From the NCBI GenBank assembly GCA_949373145.1, contig CASICI010000006.1, positions 1 through 64,000 on the forward strand: a stretch of 64,000 bases of DNA, given 5' to 3'. Origin of the DNA: an uncultured Phycisphaerales bacterium. GTDB taxonomy: Bacteria; Planctomycetota; Phycisphaerae; Phycisphaerales; SM1A02. Each line of letters begins with the position of its first letter. The first letter of the stretch is position 1. The position numbers and the translations under genes are program-made. A model generated the notes under the pieces. That model saw nothing but the letters and a program-made list of their open reading frames with translations, was not told where the DNA came from and made no database searches. Shown here piece by piece: positions 39,763-48,915 of the stretch.

Positions 39763-40456
39763 CGACGATCTCCGTAGCGTCATCCGTTGCGGATGGTGGC
39801 ACTCTGAGAGACTTGAGCAAAGCGGAGGCCAGTTGCATGTCCTCTTCAGACTTCATCGCTGCGAAAATGCTGGTGCGTGTTCCGGCTCGCATCGCTCGAA
39901 GATACTCGACCGCATCGTTCATCTGGCCGTCACCGCACATGAGTACCAGGTACTCCTTCGATGATTTGGCGGGAAGCGATTCGAGCAGTTTGGTGACGCG
40001 GGTGAACTCGATTTGTTCCTCGGCGGTGCGACGGTCCGTCCGTGACGCCTCGAAGGCGTTCAGACGACGGGTGAGCTCAGCCTCCCGGGCGGCCAGTCGG
40101 CGCTCGAAGTCGAGCAGTTCGGTGCGATCTCGCTCGAGATCGGAGCGAAAACGACGTTCCATCCGCTGGCGATGCATCTCGATGGCTTCGAGGGAATCGA
40201 TCGGCTGATTGCTTCCTGCAGGGAGACGCACGAGTGAAGCCTCCTCCTGCGCCATCTCCATCGCGATGGCCTCCGCTTTCTCGACGGCAAGACGCTCCGA
40301 GCTTTCCTGCTGAATGGGCACATGAAAGATCAGACGGGTGCGGTCGAGACGTTCGGTGTCCAGACGACCGGAACCGAAGAGCCAGACCACGAAGCATCCG
40401 ACGGCGATCAGATTCATGACCGCCAGAAACGAGACGATGTTCCACACCTTTGTCAT
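39728..40456 (-). CDS. MotE-like flagellar protein with N-terminal membrane anchor
   Basis: 242 residues. One membrane helix (WNIVSFLAVMNLIAVGCFVVWLF) is followed by a long charged coiled coil (about 60-165: EIHRQR-type heptads, DLERDRTELLDFERRLAAREAELTRR as seen in two pieces). A MgtE-N-like C-terminal unit follows: FTRVTKLLESLPAKSSKEYLVL and MNDAVEYLRAMRAGTRTSI. This architecture is that of MotE/FlaA-locus chaperone-like proteins needed for the stator MotC or for export. The ATG overlaps the fliJ stop (ATGA). Sequence identity to MotE is a guess from architecture. Confidence 0.6.
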   Translation of the reverse strand: MTKVWNIVSFLAVMNLIAVGCFVVWLFGSGRLDTERLDRTRLIFHVPIQQESSERLAVEKAEAIAMEMAQEEASLVRLPAGSNQPIDSLEAIEMHRQRMERRFRSDLERDRTELLDFERRLAAREAELTRRLNAFEASRTDRRTAEEQIEFTRVTKLLESLPAKSSKEYLVLMCGDGQMNDAVEYLRAMRAGTRTSIFAAMKSEEDMQLASALLKSLRVPPSATDDATEIVDASSASPTDPK

Positions 40457-40908
40457 GGCATCCATTCCTTCTGTCCGTGTGACGCCGCAATGGCGAGTTC
40501 ATCGAGAAGAGCGACTTCCCTGCGATCCTGTTCACGCAACCATTCGGTGTGCCTTTTTTCCTTGAGCATCTCGACGGCACGTCGCTTCGCTCGTGCCGCC
40601 TGATGAAGGATCCGGGCGTTTTCGATCTTTCGGGCCAGACCGGCGAGAGCGATCGCCGCACCTTGCGCATCACGCATGACTCCAAAGGCGGCGTGGGTCT
40701 GCAGGCGAAGGCGACGGACATCGACCATGCCGACGAGATCCTCTCGCAAGGACTGCTTTCCATCTTCGATCGCCCTCTGATGGCGGCGCAGACGTTCATC
40801 GATCTCGGCCTTCTCTCGCATGAGAAGAGCCATCTCACGTTGCGCAGACTGTTCTTCTCGAAGCCTGAGGTCGAGCAGTGACTGAAGTTTGAAGACGAAG
40901 ATCGCCAT
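40453..40908 (-). CDS. fliJ: Flagellar export protein FliJ
   Basis: 151-residue, almost fully helical coiled-coil protein (FVFKLQSLLDLRLREEQSAQ; MVDVRRLRLQTHAAF). FliJ is the central stalk of the FliI hexamer and links it to FlhA. The family is poorly conserved, so the call leans on the typical KLQSLLDLR start, the length and the position after fliI. TGATG junction with fliI and ATGA overlap with the next gene show tight translational coupling. Confidence 0.85.
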   Translation of the reverse strand: MAIFVFKLQSLLDLRLREEQSAQREMALLMREKAEIDERLRRHQRAIEDGKQSLREDLVGMVDVRRLRLQTHAAFGVMRDAQGAAIALAGLARKIENARILHQAARAKRRAVEMLKEKRHTEWLREQDRREVALLDELAIAASHGQKEWMP

Positions 40909-42308
40909 CAGCGCCCACCCCCTATCGGAGGCTGGACCTGGGACTGCAGTTGAGCGTTGGTGGCCTTGGCCAGCTGTGCCCGCATCGAGTCGATGAGACC
41001 GTGCATCTCCAGAAGGACACGGCAGGTCCTGGGAAATTCATAGGCCTCGGACGAGGCCTGTTGCAGGAATCCATTGAGCTCACCCTTGAGAGCGAGGGCG
41101 ATGTCGACGTCCGAATCGCTTCCGGGTGCGTACGCACCGATGGAGACGAGTTCTTCAGCTCCGGCCAGTGCCGACAGCAGTTTCAACACACAACGCCGAG
41201 CGGCGAGGACATGCTCATCGACGAGACGATCAGCGGCACGAGAGATCGATGCCAGTGGATCGATCGCGGGATAGTGCCCTTTCTGAGCGAGATCGCGTGA
41301 GAGAACCAGGTGTCCGTCCAGAATGCCCTTTGCAGCATCCGCCACGGGATCCGCCAGCTCGTCACCTTCGACCAGCACGGTGTAGATGCCGGTGATCGAA
41401 CCACTGCCTCGCAGACTCCCGGCCCTTTCCAGGATCCTGGGAAGCATGGCGAACACACTTGGAGTGAAGCCCTTGGTGGCTGGCTGCTCACCGACGGCAA
41501 GTCCGATCTGTCGTTGCGCATGCGCGAAACGTGTGAGGGAGTCGACGGTCAACATCACGTGCATGCCCTGATCGCGAAAATGTTCCGCGACACTCATCGC
41601 CAGATAGCAGGCGCGCACCCGCATCAAGGGGCTCTCGTCTCCGGTGGCGACGACCACGACCGAACGCGCCAGACCCTCGGGACCGAGCGTCTCCTCCACG
41701 AATTCGACGACTTCTCGTCCACGTTCGCCGACCAGTGCGATCACATTGACTTCGGCACTGGTGTTCCGTGCGATCGAACCGATCAACGTGCTCTTGCCCA
41801 CGCCGGGACCAGCGAAGACACCAAGTCGCTGACCGCGACCGATGGTGTGGAGTCCATCGATGGTTCGAATGCCCGTTGCGATCGGATCATTGATGGTGGT
41901 CCTCGAGAGAGGACTCATGCGATTCGGATGAAGAGGTCGCATACTCAACCCAGTGGGTGTTTCGCGCCCGTCGATGGGCCGCCCCAGTCCGTCGATGGTC
42001 CGCCCCAGCAACGCCGTGCCGACAGGGACCGTCGCGGAATTCCGCTCTCCGATGCAGCAGTCACCGGGAGAGATCCCGCCGGATTCGTCGTAGAGCATCA
42101 CGATGGAGGCATCACCCTGGAAACCCACGACTTCGCCGCGGATCGGTTCACGCGTCTGGCTGCGTGATTCGATCCTGACGATCGAACCCACCGGGATGCG
42201 CAGCTGATCGACGATCACCGTCAGGCCGCGAATGCTTTGAACGCGCCCCATCACCGCACGTGACTGCAGTCCCTCGATGGTCTCTCGTGCAGCTTCGAAC
42301 AGCGTCAT
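40908..42308 (-). CDS. fliI: Flagellum-specific ATPase FliI
   Basis: 466 residues, the ATPase of the type III flagellar export system, related to F1 beta. Walker A is GPGVGKST (167-174); VIALVGERGREVVEF, the Walker B region VMLTVDSLTRFAHAQRQIGLAV and the GSITGIYTVLVEGDELADPV segment are family-typical. The N-terminal domain (residues 1-100) is present, so the hexamer-forming parts are complete. The ATG overlaps the fliH stop (ATGA) and its stop shares one base with the fliJ start. Confidence 0.96.
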   Translation of the reverse strand: MTLFEAARETIEGLQSRAVMGRVQSIRGLTVIVDQLRIPVGSIVRIESRSQTREPIRGEVVGFQGDASIVMLYDESGGISPGDCCIGERNSATVPVGTALLGRTIDGLGRPIDGRETPTGLSMRPLHPNRMSPLSRTTINDPIATGIRTIDGLHTIGRGQRLGVFAGPGVGKSTLIGSIARNTSAEVNVIALVGERGREVVEFVEETLGPEGLARSVVVVATGDESPLMRVRACYLAMSVAEHFRDQGMHVMLTVDSLTRFAHAQRQIGLAVGEQPATKGFTPSVFAMLPRILERAGSLRGSGSITGIYTVLVEGDELADPVADAAKGILDGHLVLSRDLAQKGHYPAIDPLASISRAADRLVDEHVLAARRCVLKLLSALAGAEELVSIGAYAPGSDSDVDIALALKGELNGFLQQASSEAYEFPRTCRVLLEMHGLIDSMRAQLAKATNAQLQSQVQPPIGGGR

Positions 42309-43021
42309 TTCTGGACCTCGGGAACGAGTGCTTCCGCGATACGGGCGACCTGCGTCTCGACCGTCGCATCGACCGCACCCTGAGGAGTCGAGACGATGCA
42401 GCCACCGCGTGTGACCTGTTCGTCCTCGTACAGTTCGAGATCCGTGGTGAGCGCGGCCTTCTCGAGAATGCCGGGAAGTGCATCCGAGATCACGGCGCGA
42501 TCGAGTGGATTGATGGAGAGCCTGACCTGGGAGGGCCGACCGATGATCTGAAGAGCCTCACGAACCTGTGCGATGCAGACCGATTCGTCGTATTCGACGA
42601 CACGATGCACGACGCGCGCGGCGATGTCGACCGCGAATCGAAGTACGTCACGACGCGCTTCCTCGAAGAGACGTTCGCGTTCCGTCCCGAACTGTTCGAA
42701 CTGTTCGATCCAAGCGGGCACGAGTTTCTCGATGATCTCTGAATAAGGCCCGACCGTCTGAGTCAGTGCTTCGGCATGACCGGATTCAAGCCCGTTGGCA
42801 CGCCCGGCATCCTGCCCCTCCGCGAATCCGAGGGCCCTGCTTTCGTCGAAGACACGCTGACGCTCGGTTTCGATCTCGCGAAGAGCGGACGCCTGCATCG
42901 CTTCGACTTCCGCACGCGCCGCGGCGATGAGAGACTCCGCTTCGGCACGAACGTCACTCATGTCGAGGGCGACCGCACGGGAACCGACGTTTCGAGCGTT
43001 TTGGTTGCGGATCAGAGGCAT
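42305..43021 (-). CDS. fliH: Flagellar assembly protein FliH
   Basis: 238 residues. It regulates FliI and docks it at the C ring through FliN. The middle has the GxxxG-like helix typical of FliH (ALGFAEGQDAGRANGLESGH), then a helical part and a C-terminal V-ATPase subunit-E-like domain (LRFAVDIAARVVHRVVEYDE; VTRGGCIVSTPQGAVDATVE, the GGC-V-T-x-G-x-vDA motif). Overlaps fliI by four bases; 37 bases after fliG. Confidence 0.92.
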   Translation of the reverse strand: MPLIRNQNARNVGSRAVALDMSDVRAEAESLIAAARAEVEAMQASALREIETERQRVFDESRALGFAEGQDAGRANGLESGHAEALTQTVGPYSEIIEKLVPAWIEQFEQFGTERERLFEEARRDVLRFAVDIAARVVHRVVEYDESVCIAQVREALQIIGRPSQVRLSINPLDRAVISDALPGILEKAALTTDLELYEDEQVTRGGCIVSTPQGAVDATVETQVARIAEALVPEVQK

Positions 43022-43058
43022 GAAGGCTCACTCTCGAAAAAAGACGTGAAAAACGAAC

Positions 43059-44093
43059 TCAGACGACCACGTCCTGGGTGCCACCCCGACCACTGATGAC
43101 GATGTCTCCGGAATCCTCGAGGCGCCTGACGATGTCGACGATTCTCTGCTGCGCCGCCTCGACGTCGGTGAGCCTGACCGGCCCCATGAATTCCATGTCC
43201 TCCTTGATGACCTCGGCGGCACGGGCGGACATGTTCGTGAAGATCTTCTGCTGAAGATCCTCGCTGGCGGTCTTGAGGGCGAGACAGAGTTCGTCGTTGT
43301 CGACTTCCTTGAGGACCGATTGGATTCCCTTGTCGTCCACGAGATTGATGTCCTCGAAGACGAACATGAGACGACGGACCTCTTCAGCAAGATCGGGATG
43401 ATCCGATTCCATGCCTTCCATGATGGAACGTTCCGTCTGACGATCGCAGAGGTTCAGAATCTCCGCGACGGTGGAGGTGCCACCAGCCCTGTCCATCGAA
43501 TGCGTGAGCATGTTTGAAAGACGGCTCTCAAGACCAGCTTCGACTTCTTGAATGACCAGAGGATTGGTCTGCTCCATCGAAGCGACACGCTGCACGACTT
43601 CGATCTGTTTTTCAGGAGGCAGTCCCACCAGGATCTCGGACGCCTTGTGATGAGGCAGATGCGAGACGATCAAGGCGATGGTCTGTGGATGCTCGTCCTG
43701 AATGAAGGTCAGGAGATTTTCGCTCTCGGCCTTCTGGAGAAAGGCGAACGGAGCCTTCTGTGCCCCACGGCGGATGTCTTCGAAGAGTTTTTCGGCCGTT
43801 TTCGGATCGAGAGAATCCCGGAGGAGCGTCTTTGCATAATCCAAGCCACCTTCCTTGAGCGCTCCGGAGGAGACGCTGAGTTCATAAAATTCGTTCACCA
43901 CACTCTGACCAAGTTCGGAAGGGACGGACTCGATCGATGCCAGAACCCTCATGACTTCTTCGACCATCTCCGATGGCAGCTCACGAAGGAGACCACCGGC
44001 CGACTCCTGATCGAGCATGAGCAGGAGAACCGCCGCCTTGGTGGGGCCGTCGAGTTCAGCGGGATCGTTTGGCAATTTCTGTCCTGGTCGCAT
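43059..44093 (-). CDS. fliG: Flagellar motor switch protein FliG
   Basis: 344 residues. The start at 44093 (MRPGQKLPNDPAELDGPTKA) has AAGGAG six bases upstream and excludes an arginine-rich upstream stretch. The three FliG domains are visible: N-terminal (KAAVLLLMLDQESAGGLLRE), middle with the EHPQTIALIVSHL motif and the C-terminal torque domain with charged residues (FVFEDINLVDDKGIQSVLKE and VDNDELCLALKTA). FliG couples stator contact to rotor rotation and switching, and binds FliF. It lies 16 bases after fliF. FliM and FliN are not in the window. Confidence 0.96.
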   Translation of the reverse strand: MRPGQKLPNDPAELDGPTKAAVLLLMLDQESAGGLLRELPSEMVEEVMRVLASIESVPSELGQSVVNEFYELSVSSGALKEGGLDYAKTLLRDSLDPKTAEKLFEDIRRGAQKAPFAFLQKAESENLLTFIQDEHPQTIALIVSHLPHHKASEILVGLPPEKQIEVVQRVASMEQTNPLVIQEVEAGLESRLSNMLTHSMDRAGGTSTVAEILNLCDRQTERSIMEGMESDHPDLAEEVRRLMFVFEDINLVDDKGIQSVLKEVDNDELCLALKTASEDLQQKIFTNMSARAAEVIKEDMEFMGPVRLTDVEAAQQRIVDIVRRLEDSGDIVISGRGGTQDVVV

Positions 44094-44109
44094 GAGGCTC
44101 CTTCGACGT

Positions 44110-45777
44110 TCAGCCGGCCTGGCGAATCCATTGTTTGACGAGCACCGCAGCCTCGGAAGGCTCGCGAACGACCATCTCATTCAACTGCCCGAGCATCTGC
44201 TTTCGACGCAGTTCCGTCTCATCGACTTCACGTGCCTCGAGGGGGGCATCGATTTCGGACGCCTCCCCGAGCACCACATCTCCGGCGGCGTCGAGGGTGG
44301 GCACCTGCCCCAGCAATTCCTCGGCGGTCGGTAGAGGGTCGGTCTTGGAAGCACGTCGGGCCATCATGAACATGGCTCCGATACCAAGCACGGCAAGCCC
44401 TCCCAGCAACCAGGTTCGGATACCGAGCGGTTGATTGCCCGCCACGAGTGCCACTCCACCGATGCCTGCCGTCAGACCGGAACCGCTGCTGGTGTCGGAC
44501 ACGGCAAAGGCACCGTGACCGAAGAGAACGGTGACGTCTCCGGGAACCACATCACCCTTGAGATTGCTCGCCGGTGGTGGCGTCTGGAGCATCATCGAGA
44601 TCGCATTCGCGAACTCGATGTCGACCACTCTCTTCAACTCATCGAGCTGCTGAGGCGTCGGTTCGGTGTCGGAAGCCGATTCCGCGACGTAGCGTTCCCT
44701 GAGATACAGGTAGGGAACGTTGAGGACCGCACTCAGCTTGTACACATAGCCGCCGGGATTCTCGATCGCGATGTCGACGGCATCGACGATCACATCGTTG
44801 TCGAAATCCTCGGCCTCGAGCTCGGCGAAGTTCTGAGCCGAGGAGACACCGAGTGGCTGGTTGGCACGAGTCGCGACGTTCGAACCGAAGCCCGGCCGAC
44901 CGCCTCCCGATGCACCGCGCTGTTTCATCAACTCACTCGCACCACGCTTCGAGGCGGTGACGGGGTCGCCATGCTCGCGACCTGATTCGAAGGAACTGCG
45001 GGGTTCGGCGAGCGCAGAGACCGCCACTCGAAGCCCGTCGATGGCGAGGACTTCACGGATCTGTTGCTCGTAATGCGTCTCGACACCCCGAGAGACGCCG
45101 TCCAGCTGGGCGGCGGCGCCAGCCCCACGATCATCGCCGGCGAAGAGCGTACCCGCTTGATCACTGACGGTGACATTGGACACTTCCATGCCTGAGACAC
45201 CGGAAGCGACCAGATTCCTGATGGTTCTGGCCTGACCAGCGCTCAGCGGTCCGTTCAGCGTGGACACGGTGATGCTTGCGGTGGCGGGGAAGAATGAGCG
45301 CCCGGGACCGCGGATCTGATTCGGTTCGTCGATGGCGATCTGCGCGTCGTTGACGAATTCAAGGTTGGTGACCATGACCTTCAGAAGCGTCATCGAGAAA
45401 CGGCGTTCACGCTGACGCTGAACTTCCGGAGAATCCCAGATCGAACTCGTGGCCTCGTCCTTCATCATGGCATCCCAGTCCATTTCGCTCGGGGGAACGC
45501 TGGACTCGGTGGCAAGCCGCACCTGAATGACCTGACGGTCGGACTCATCCACCAGGATGCGCCCGGCGTCGTCGGTGGCATACTTGATGCCCTCACCGTC
45601 GAGCCAGACCTTGGTGGCATCGAGCGCCGCGGGCCGAACGCGCAGGGGCGCCTTCTCCGTGCCGCCGGCATACTGCCCGACGAGGAAAAGCCCCATGACC
45701 ACGATGATCATCAGACTGCCGATGAAAAGACGAGAAGAGGCCGAGAGCTCGGAGAGCCGCTCAGCCAGACGATTCAT
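44110..45777 (-). CDS. fliF: Flagellar MS-ring protein FliF
   Basis: 555 residues from the ATG at 45777 (MNRLAERLSELSASSRLFIG). Two membrane helices frame the protein: IGSLMIIVVMGLFLVGQYAG near the N terminus and WLLGGLAVLGIGAMFMMARR near 470-490. Between them are the ring-building domains, with QRERRFSMTLLKVMVTNLEF, STLNGPLSAGQARTIRNLVA and VIVDAVDIAIENPGGYVYKL. The cytoplasmic tail (from about 495) ends with the FliG-binding helix NEMVVREPSEAAVLVKQWI. It founds the basal body. A small cUUCGg hairpin lies between fliE and fliF. Confidence 0.94.
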   Translation of the reverse strand: MNRLAERLSELSASSRLFIGSLMIIVVMGLFLVGQYAGGTEKAPLRVRPAALDATKVWLDGEGIKYATDDAGRILVDESDRQVIQVRLATESSVPPSEMDWDAMMKDEATSSIWDSPEVQRQRERRFSMTLLKVMVTNLEFVNDAQIAIDEPNQIRGPGRSFFPATASITVSTLNGPLSAGQARTIRNLVASGVSGMEVSNVTVSDQAGTLFAGDDRGAGAAAQLDGVSRGVETHYEQQIREVLAIDGLRVAVSALAEPRSSFESGREHGDPVTASKRGASELMKQRGASGGGRPGFGSNVATRANQPLGVSSAQNFAELEAEDFDNDVIVDAVDIAIENPGGYVYKLSAVLNVPYLYLRERYVAESASDTEPTPQQLDELKRVVDIEFANAISMMLQTPPPASNLKGDVVPGDVTVLFGHGAFAVSDTSSGSGLTAGIGGVALVAGNQPLGIRTWLLGGLAVLGIGAMFMMARRASKTDPLPTAEELLGQVPTLDAAGDVVLGEASEIDAPLEAREVDETELRRKQMLGQLNEMVVREPSEAAVLVKQWIRQAG

Positions 45778-45906
45778 TTGTGCTTTAAATGCCTGCAACG
45801 CGTGGCCTCCATGCCTCGCAGCTGACGATATGTCGCGCCGCCTTCCGATCCTCGGAAGTGTCGTCCTGACAAGCACGACGCGAACAGATCATTTCACGAA
45901 AATGAA

Positions 45907-45918
45907 ACCCCGAAGGGT
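45907..45918 (-). other. UUCG-tetraloop hairpin after fliE
   Basis: Minus-strand ACCC-TTCG-GGGT directly after the fliE stop, followed by TTTCATTTT. A longer CTTCCGA/TCGGAAG inverted repeat lies further on at about 45842-45858. The T-tract is imperfect, so it may be a weak terminator or an RNA-stability element that separates fliE from fliF. Confidence 0.4.
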
Positions 45919-45922
45919 CGCA

Positions 45923-46249
45923 TCACACTCTGAGGTTCTTAACCTCTTCGTAGGCATCCACCAGCTTGTTTCGGACTGCGAGCACCATCTTGAAGGCCGT
46001 ATCGGCCTTCTCGGTGGCGATCATGACCCCTTCGAGGTCATCTCGACGGCCTGCGACGAGATCCTCGGCAGCGACATCAGCTTCAGCCTGAAGGCGGTTC
46101 ACTTCCGCCAGCTGGCCTTTCAGCTCATCAACGAAGCTCTTGCCGGTACCACCGGGACCAAGCGCCGAGCCGGGCTTGGCCTTGGAGGTGAGCGGGCCGA
46201 TCGAGCCCGGTCCGTTGCTTCCACTGATATGTCCGATCGGGTCGTGCAT
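45923..46249 (-). CDS. fliE: Flagellar hook-basal body complex protein FliE
   Basis: 108 residues from the ATG at 46249 (MHDPIGHISGSN), with AGGACGA upstream. The conserved helices KSFVDELKGQLAEVNRLQAE and AEDLVAGRRDDLEGVMIATE followed by KADTAFKMVLAVRNKLVDAYEE (two pieces) are typical. FliE joins the MS ring to the rod. It follows flgC, as in the common flgB-flgC-fliE order. A perfect 7-bp inverted repeat lies 15 bases before the start. Confidence 0.92.
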   Translation of the reverse strand: MHDPIGHISGSNGPGSIGPLTSKAKPGSALGPGGTGKSFVDELKGQLAEVNRLQAEADVAAEDLVAGRRDDLEGVMIATEKADTAFKMVLAVRNKLVDAYEEVKNLRV

Positions 46250-46264
46250 GGTCGTCGTCCTGTC

Positions 46265-46280
46265 GCGGGGGCTCCCCCGC
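46265..46280. repeat. Perfect GC inverted repeat upstream of fliE
   Basis: GCGGGGG-CT-CCCCCGC, a seven-pair palindrome with a two-base centre in the 102-base gap between flgC and fliE, ending 15 bases before the fliE ATG. It may form an RNA hairpin next to the ribosome site or act as a binding site. Confidence 0.45.
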
Positions 46281-46351
46281 ACTGATGTGATTCCTCACAG
46301 AGTTCTTATCGGTCATAAGGACGGAATCCGTCCACAGGCATTCTCGTTCTC

Positions 46352-46795
46352 TCAAGCAAGAAGTTGAAGTGCCCCATCGATCATTCGCTTGGTCGCGTCC
46401 GCGACTGAAATATTCGCTTCGTAACTCCGAAGAGCTTCCATCGCGTCGGTGAACTGAGCCACTTCATTGACCTCGGGCACCTCGACAAGGCCTTCCTCGT
46501 TGACCCGCCCCGCTGTCCTGGCGGCCTCGAGAACCGAGGTCGGAATGTTCTCGGAGGGATCGTTGGGATCCGCCCACCGAAAGCTGTCCATCCGCTCCAC
46601 ACGAGCCGTCACACCGAGTTGATCACCAGTCGTCACGTCTCCAGTGGAGAACAGAACGGCCCGCGCCTGAAACGGAGCGTAACTCCCGTCGGCTGCGAGC
46701 AATGTGTCCTTGTTGGCCAGATTGTCCGCAATCGCGGTCATCCTCGTCCGCTGGGCGATCAGGCCTGATGTCGAAATATCCAGTGCGCCGAACAT
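46352..46795 (-). CDS. flgC: Flagellar basal-body rod protein FlgC
   Basis: 147 residues. The N terminus FGALDISTSGLIAQRTRMTA followed by IADNLANKDTL is the rod-protein signature, and the C terminus has VPEVNEVAQFTDAMEALRSY then EANISVADATKRMIDGALQL, the matching coil. AGGAG lies six bases before the ATG. It forms part of the proximal rod with FlgB and FlgF. Position 42 bases after flgB fits the flgB-flgC-fliE block. Confidence 0.94.
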   Translation of the reverse strand: MFGALDISTSGLIAQRTRMTAIADNLANKDTLLAADGSYAPFQARAVLFSTGDVTTGDQLGVTARVERMDSFRWADPNDPSENIPTSVLEAARTAGRVNEEGLVEVPEVNEVAQFTDAMEALRSYEANISVADATKRMIDGALQLLA

Positions 46796-46837
46796 TCGAA
46801 ACTCCTAACGGGTCAAGGGCCCTCCGGGCCCGGTGGT

Positions 46838-47278
46838 TCAAATCCGCTCGCTGATGGCCATTTCGATCATGCGGAAACGATTGCGCATGAGCTGCGTGGC
46901 TGCCTTGAAGGCAAGCAGGTTCTCCGAGACATCCTGCATGATGCGTTCCAGATTGCGGTCATTCTTGTCATGGAACATCAAATTCTCATTGAGGGCACTG
47001 GGATCAAGGACCACTCGGCCATCGCTCGTCTTCGCGAGAGGCCCCTGTCCGGTGATCTCCAGCGACCCCTGCCCGCTGGCTCCATCGATCCTCCGGGCAT
47101 CGATGGCACGACCGATCTGAGCCTGAAACGCCTTCGGATCAGCATCCATCGGCGTGTACCCGGGCGTATCCATGTTGGCGACGTTGCCCGCGATCAAGCG
47201 CTGACGAGCGGCGGTGAACCGCGCAAGCGCCTCGATCGCAGGAAGGGCTCCGCCATCAGTCAGACCGTTCAGTGGCAT
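46838..47278 (-). CDS. flgB: Flagellar basal-body rod protein FlgB
   Basis: 146 residues from the ATG at 47278 (MPLNGLTDGGALPAIEALAR), with GGAG eight bases upstream; an in-frame upstream stretch is not needed. The RQRLIAGNVANMDTPGYTPM motif is the FlgB form of the rod signature, and the C-terminal helix LERIMQDVSENLLAFKAATQ followed by LMRNRFRMIEMAISER matches the family. It forms the most proximal rod. It begins 119 bases after the regulator gene, the largest gap within this part of the cluster. Confidence 0.94.
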   Translation of the reverse strand: MPLNGLTDGGALPAIEALARFTAARQRLIAGNVANMDTPGYTPMDADPKAFQAQIGRAIDARRIDGASGQGSLEITGQGPLAKTSDGRVVLDPSALNENLMFHDKNDRNLERIMQDVSENLLAFKAATQLMRNRFRMIEMAISERI

Positions 47279-47397
47279 GTTCCATACTCCATGACTTGGG
47301 CTCCGTTTGAAGAATCTGCACATCGAGTGCCCGTTGAAAACGGCCTGAGCCGCGCCGAATGCCGCAATCCTTGCCGCCTACGGCGCAGAATCTGCGG

Positions 47398-48915
47398 TCA
47401 CAGCGACTCGGGAACGATCAGATCTTCCTTCCAACGCTTCAACTTCATGCCAAGTGTCCTCACACCGATCCCAAGGGCACGAGCACTCTTCTGACGGTGC
47501 CCACGGTTGGCCTCGAGGGTGGCAAGAATCGCTTCACGTTCGATGTCGGCGAGGGTCAATCGACCATCACACGCCATGAATCGCCGCATCCGGGAGAGCT
47601 CGCCTCCGGCAAGCGCTTCCTCGACCGCTTCCTCGTTCGCCGAAGCGATGTCGGAGGGGGTCGGCGCTGCCTCGGCAAGTCCCCCATTGGACTGGGGAAG
47701 CTTGGGTTCGAGTGTCGAGGTGGGCATCTGAACGGATTGGGTGGCAAGCCACGGACGGACCAGGGCACCCTCGATGTCGTCACCTCGGGACAGCACCGCG
47801 GCACGCTCGCAGATGTTCTGCAACTCACGCACGTTGCCGGGCCAGGCGTAGAGCTCGAGACACTGCATGCCCTCATCGGTGAATCGCTTGGGCTCTCGAC
47901 CTTCCCGCTCGGCGACCAGACGAAGGAAGTGCGCCGCAAGTTCCGGAAGATCCTCGGCGCGCTCGCGAAGCGCAGGCATCGTGAAAGGAAGCACGTTCAA
48001 TCGAAAGAAGAGATCGCCACGAAAACGGCCGGCTTCGACTTCTGACTCGAGATCACGGTTGGTGGTTGCCAGGACCCTGACGTCGACGACCTGGGTCCGA
48101 GACGAACCCACCCGTTCGAAGGCCTGTTCCTGAAGAACCCGAAGCAGCTTCGCCTGAAGCTCGAGAGGCATCTCGCTGATTTCATCCAGAAGCAGCGTGC
48201 CACCATCGGCAAGCTCGAAGCGCCCCTTGCGCATCTTGTCGGCACCGGTGAACGCACCTTTTTCATGCCCGAACAATTCACTTTCAAGCAAGGCAGGACT
48301 CAGCGCCGCACAGTTCACTGCGAGGAACGGCGCTTCACTCCTGGGACTCGACTCATGGATCAGGCGAGCGGCGACTTCCTTGCCGGTTCCGCTTTCACCG
48401 TTGATCAGAACCGTGGAGTGACTTTCCGCCACCAGCGCCAGACCGTCCTTGAGGTCGGTCATCCGGGGCCCCGAACCGATCATGCCGCCACCCTGTCGCC
48501 GGGGACCGCTCAGTCGAGCACTGGCCTTGAGCACCTGATTCTCCTTGACCACACGACCATGCTTGAGCGCACGTTCGACGGCAAGCTCCAGTTCATCGCC
48601 CGAAAACGGCTTGGTGACGTAGTCGAACGCGCCCTGGCGCATCGCACCGACCGCCGTCTCGATCGTGCCGTAGGCGGTCATGAAGATCACGGGAATACCG
48701 TCATCCAGCTTGAGAATCTCCTCCAGCAGTTCCAGGCCGTTCATGCCCGGCATCTGAAGATCGGTCACCACGATGTCGGGGCGCTTTCCAGCGACCTTCT
48801 CGAGCGCCTGTTCACCACCACTTGCGGCCACAATCGTGTGCCCGCGACGGCCCAGAAGCGTCGCAACGCTGTCACGCATCATTTCCTTGTCGTCGACCAC
48901 CAGGATCCTGCTCAT
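47398..48915 (-). CDS. NtrC-family sigma-54-dependent response regulator
   Basis: 505 residues. The receiver domain has D8/D9, phospho-acceptor D52 (VVTDLQMPG), T80-type MTAYG and K in TKPF. The AAA+ domain has Walker A GESGTGKE, the sigma-54-contacting GAFTGA loop, Walker B GTLLLDEISEMP and the sensor motifs (RVLATTNRDL, WPGNVRELQN). A Fis-type helix-turn-helix closes it (SARALGIGVRTLGMKLKRW). It overlaps the kinase gene by four bases and sits directly before flgB, so it resembles FlrC/FlgR. It probably activates the flgE promoter with RpoN. Confidence 0.93.
   Translation of the reverse strand: MSRILVVDDKEMMRDSVATLLGRRGHTIVAASGGEQALEKVAGKRPDIVVTDLQMPGMNGLELLEEILKLDDGIPVIFMTAYGTIETAVGAMRQGAFDYVTKPFSGDELELAVERALKHGRVVKENQVLKASARLSGPRRQGGGMIGSGPRMTDLKDGLALVAESHSTVLINGESGTGKEVAARLIHESSPRSEAPFLAVNCAALSPALLESELFGHEKGAFTGADKMRKGRFELADGGTLLLDEISEMPLELQAKLLRVLQEQAFERVGSSRTQVVDVRVLATTNRDLESEVEAGRFRGDLFFRLNVLPFTMPALRERAEDLPELAAHFLRLVAEREGREPKRFTDEGMQCLELYAWPGNVRELQNICERAAVLSRGDDIEGALVRPWLATQSVQMPTSTLEPKLPQSNGGLAEAAPTPSDIASANEEAVEEALAGGELSRMRRFMACDGRLTLADIEREAILATLEANRGHRQKSARALGIGVRTLGMKLKRWKEDLIVPESL

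Noticed and set aside
45790-45810. Possible sigma-54 promoter before fliF (GGCCACGCGTTGCA)
   Set aside because: Only nine bases between GG and GC; ten are required, and the -24 box is poor.
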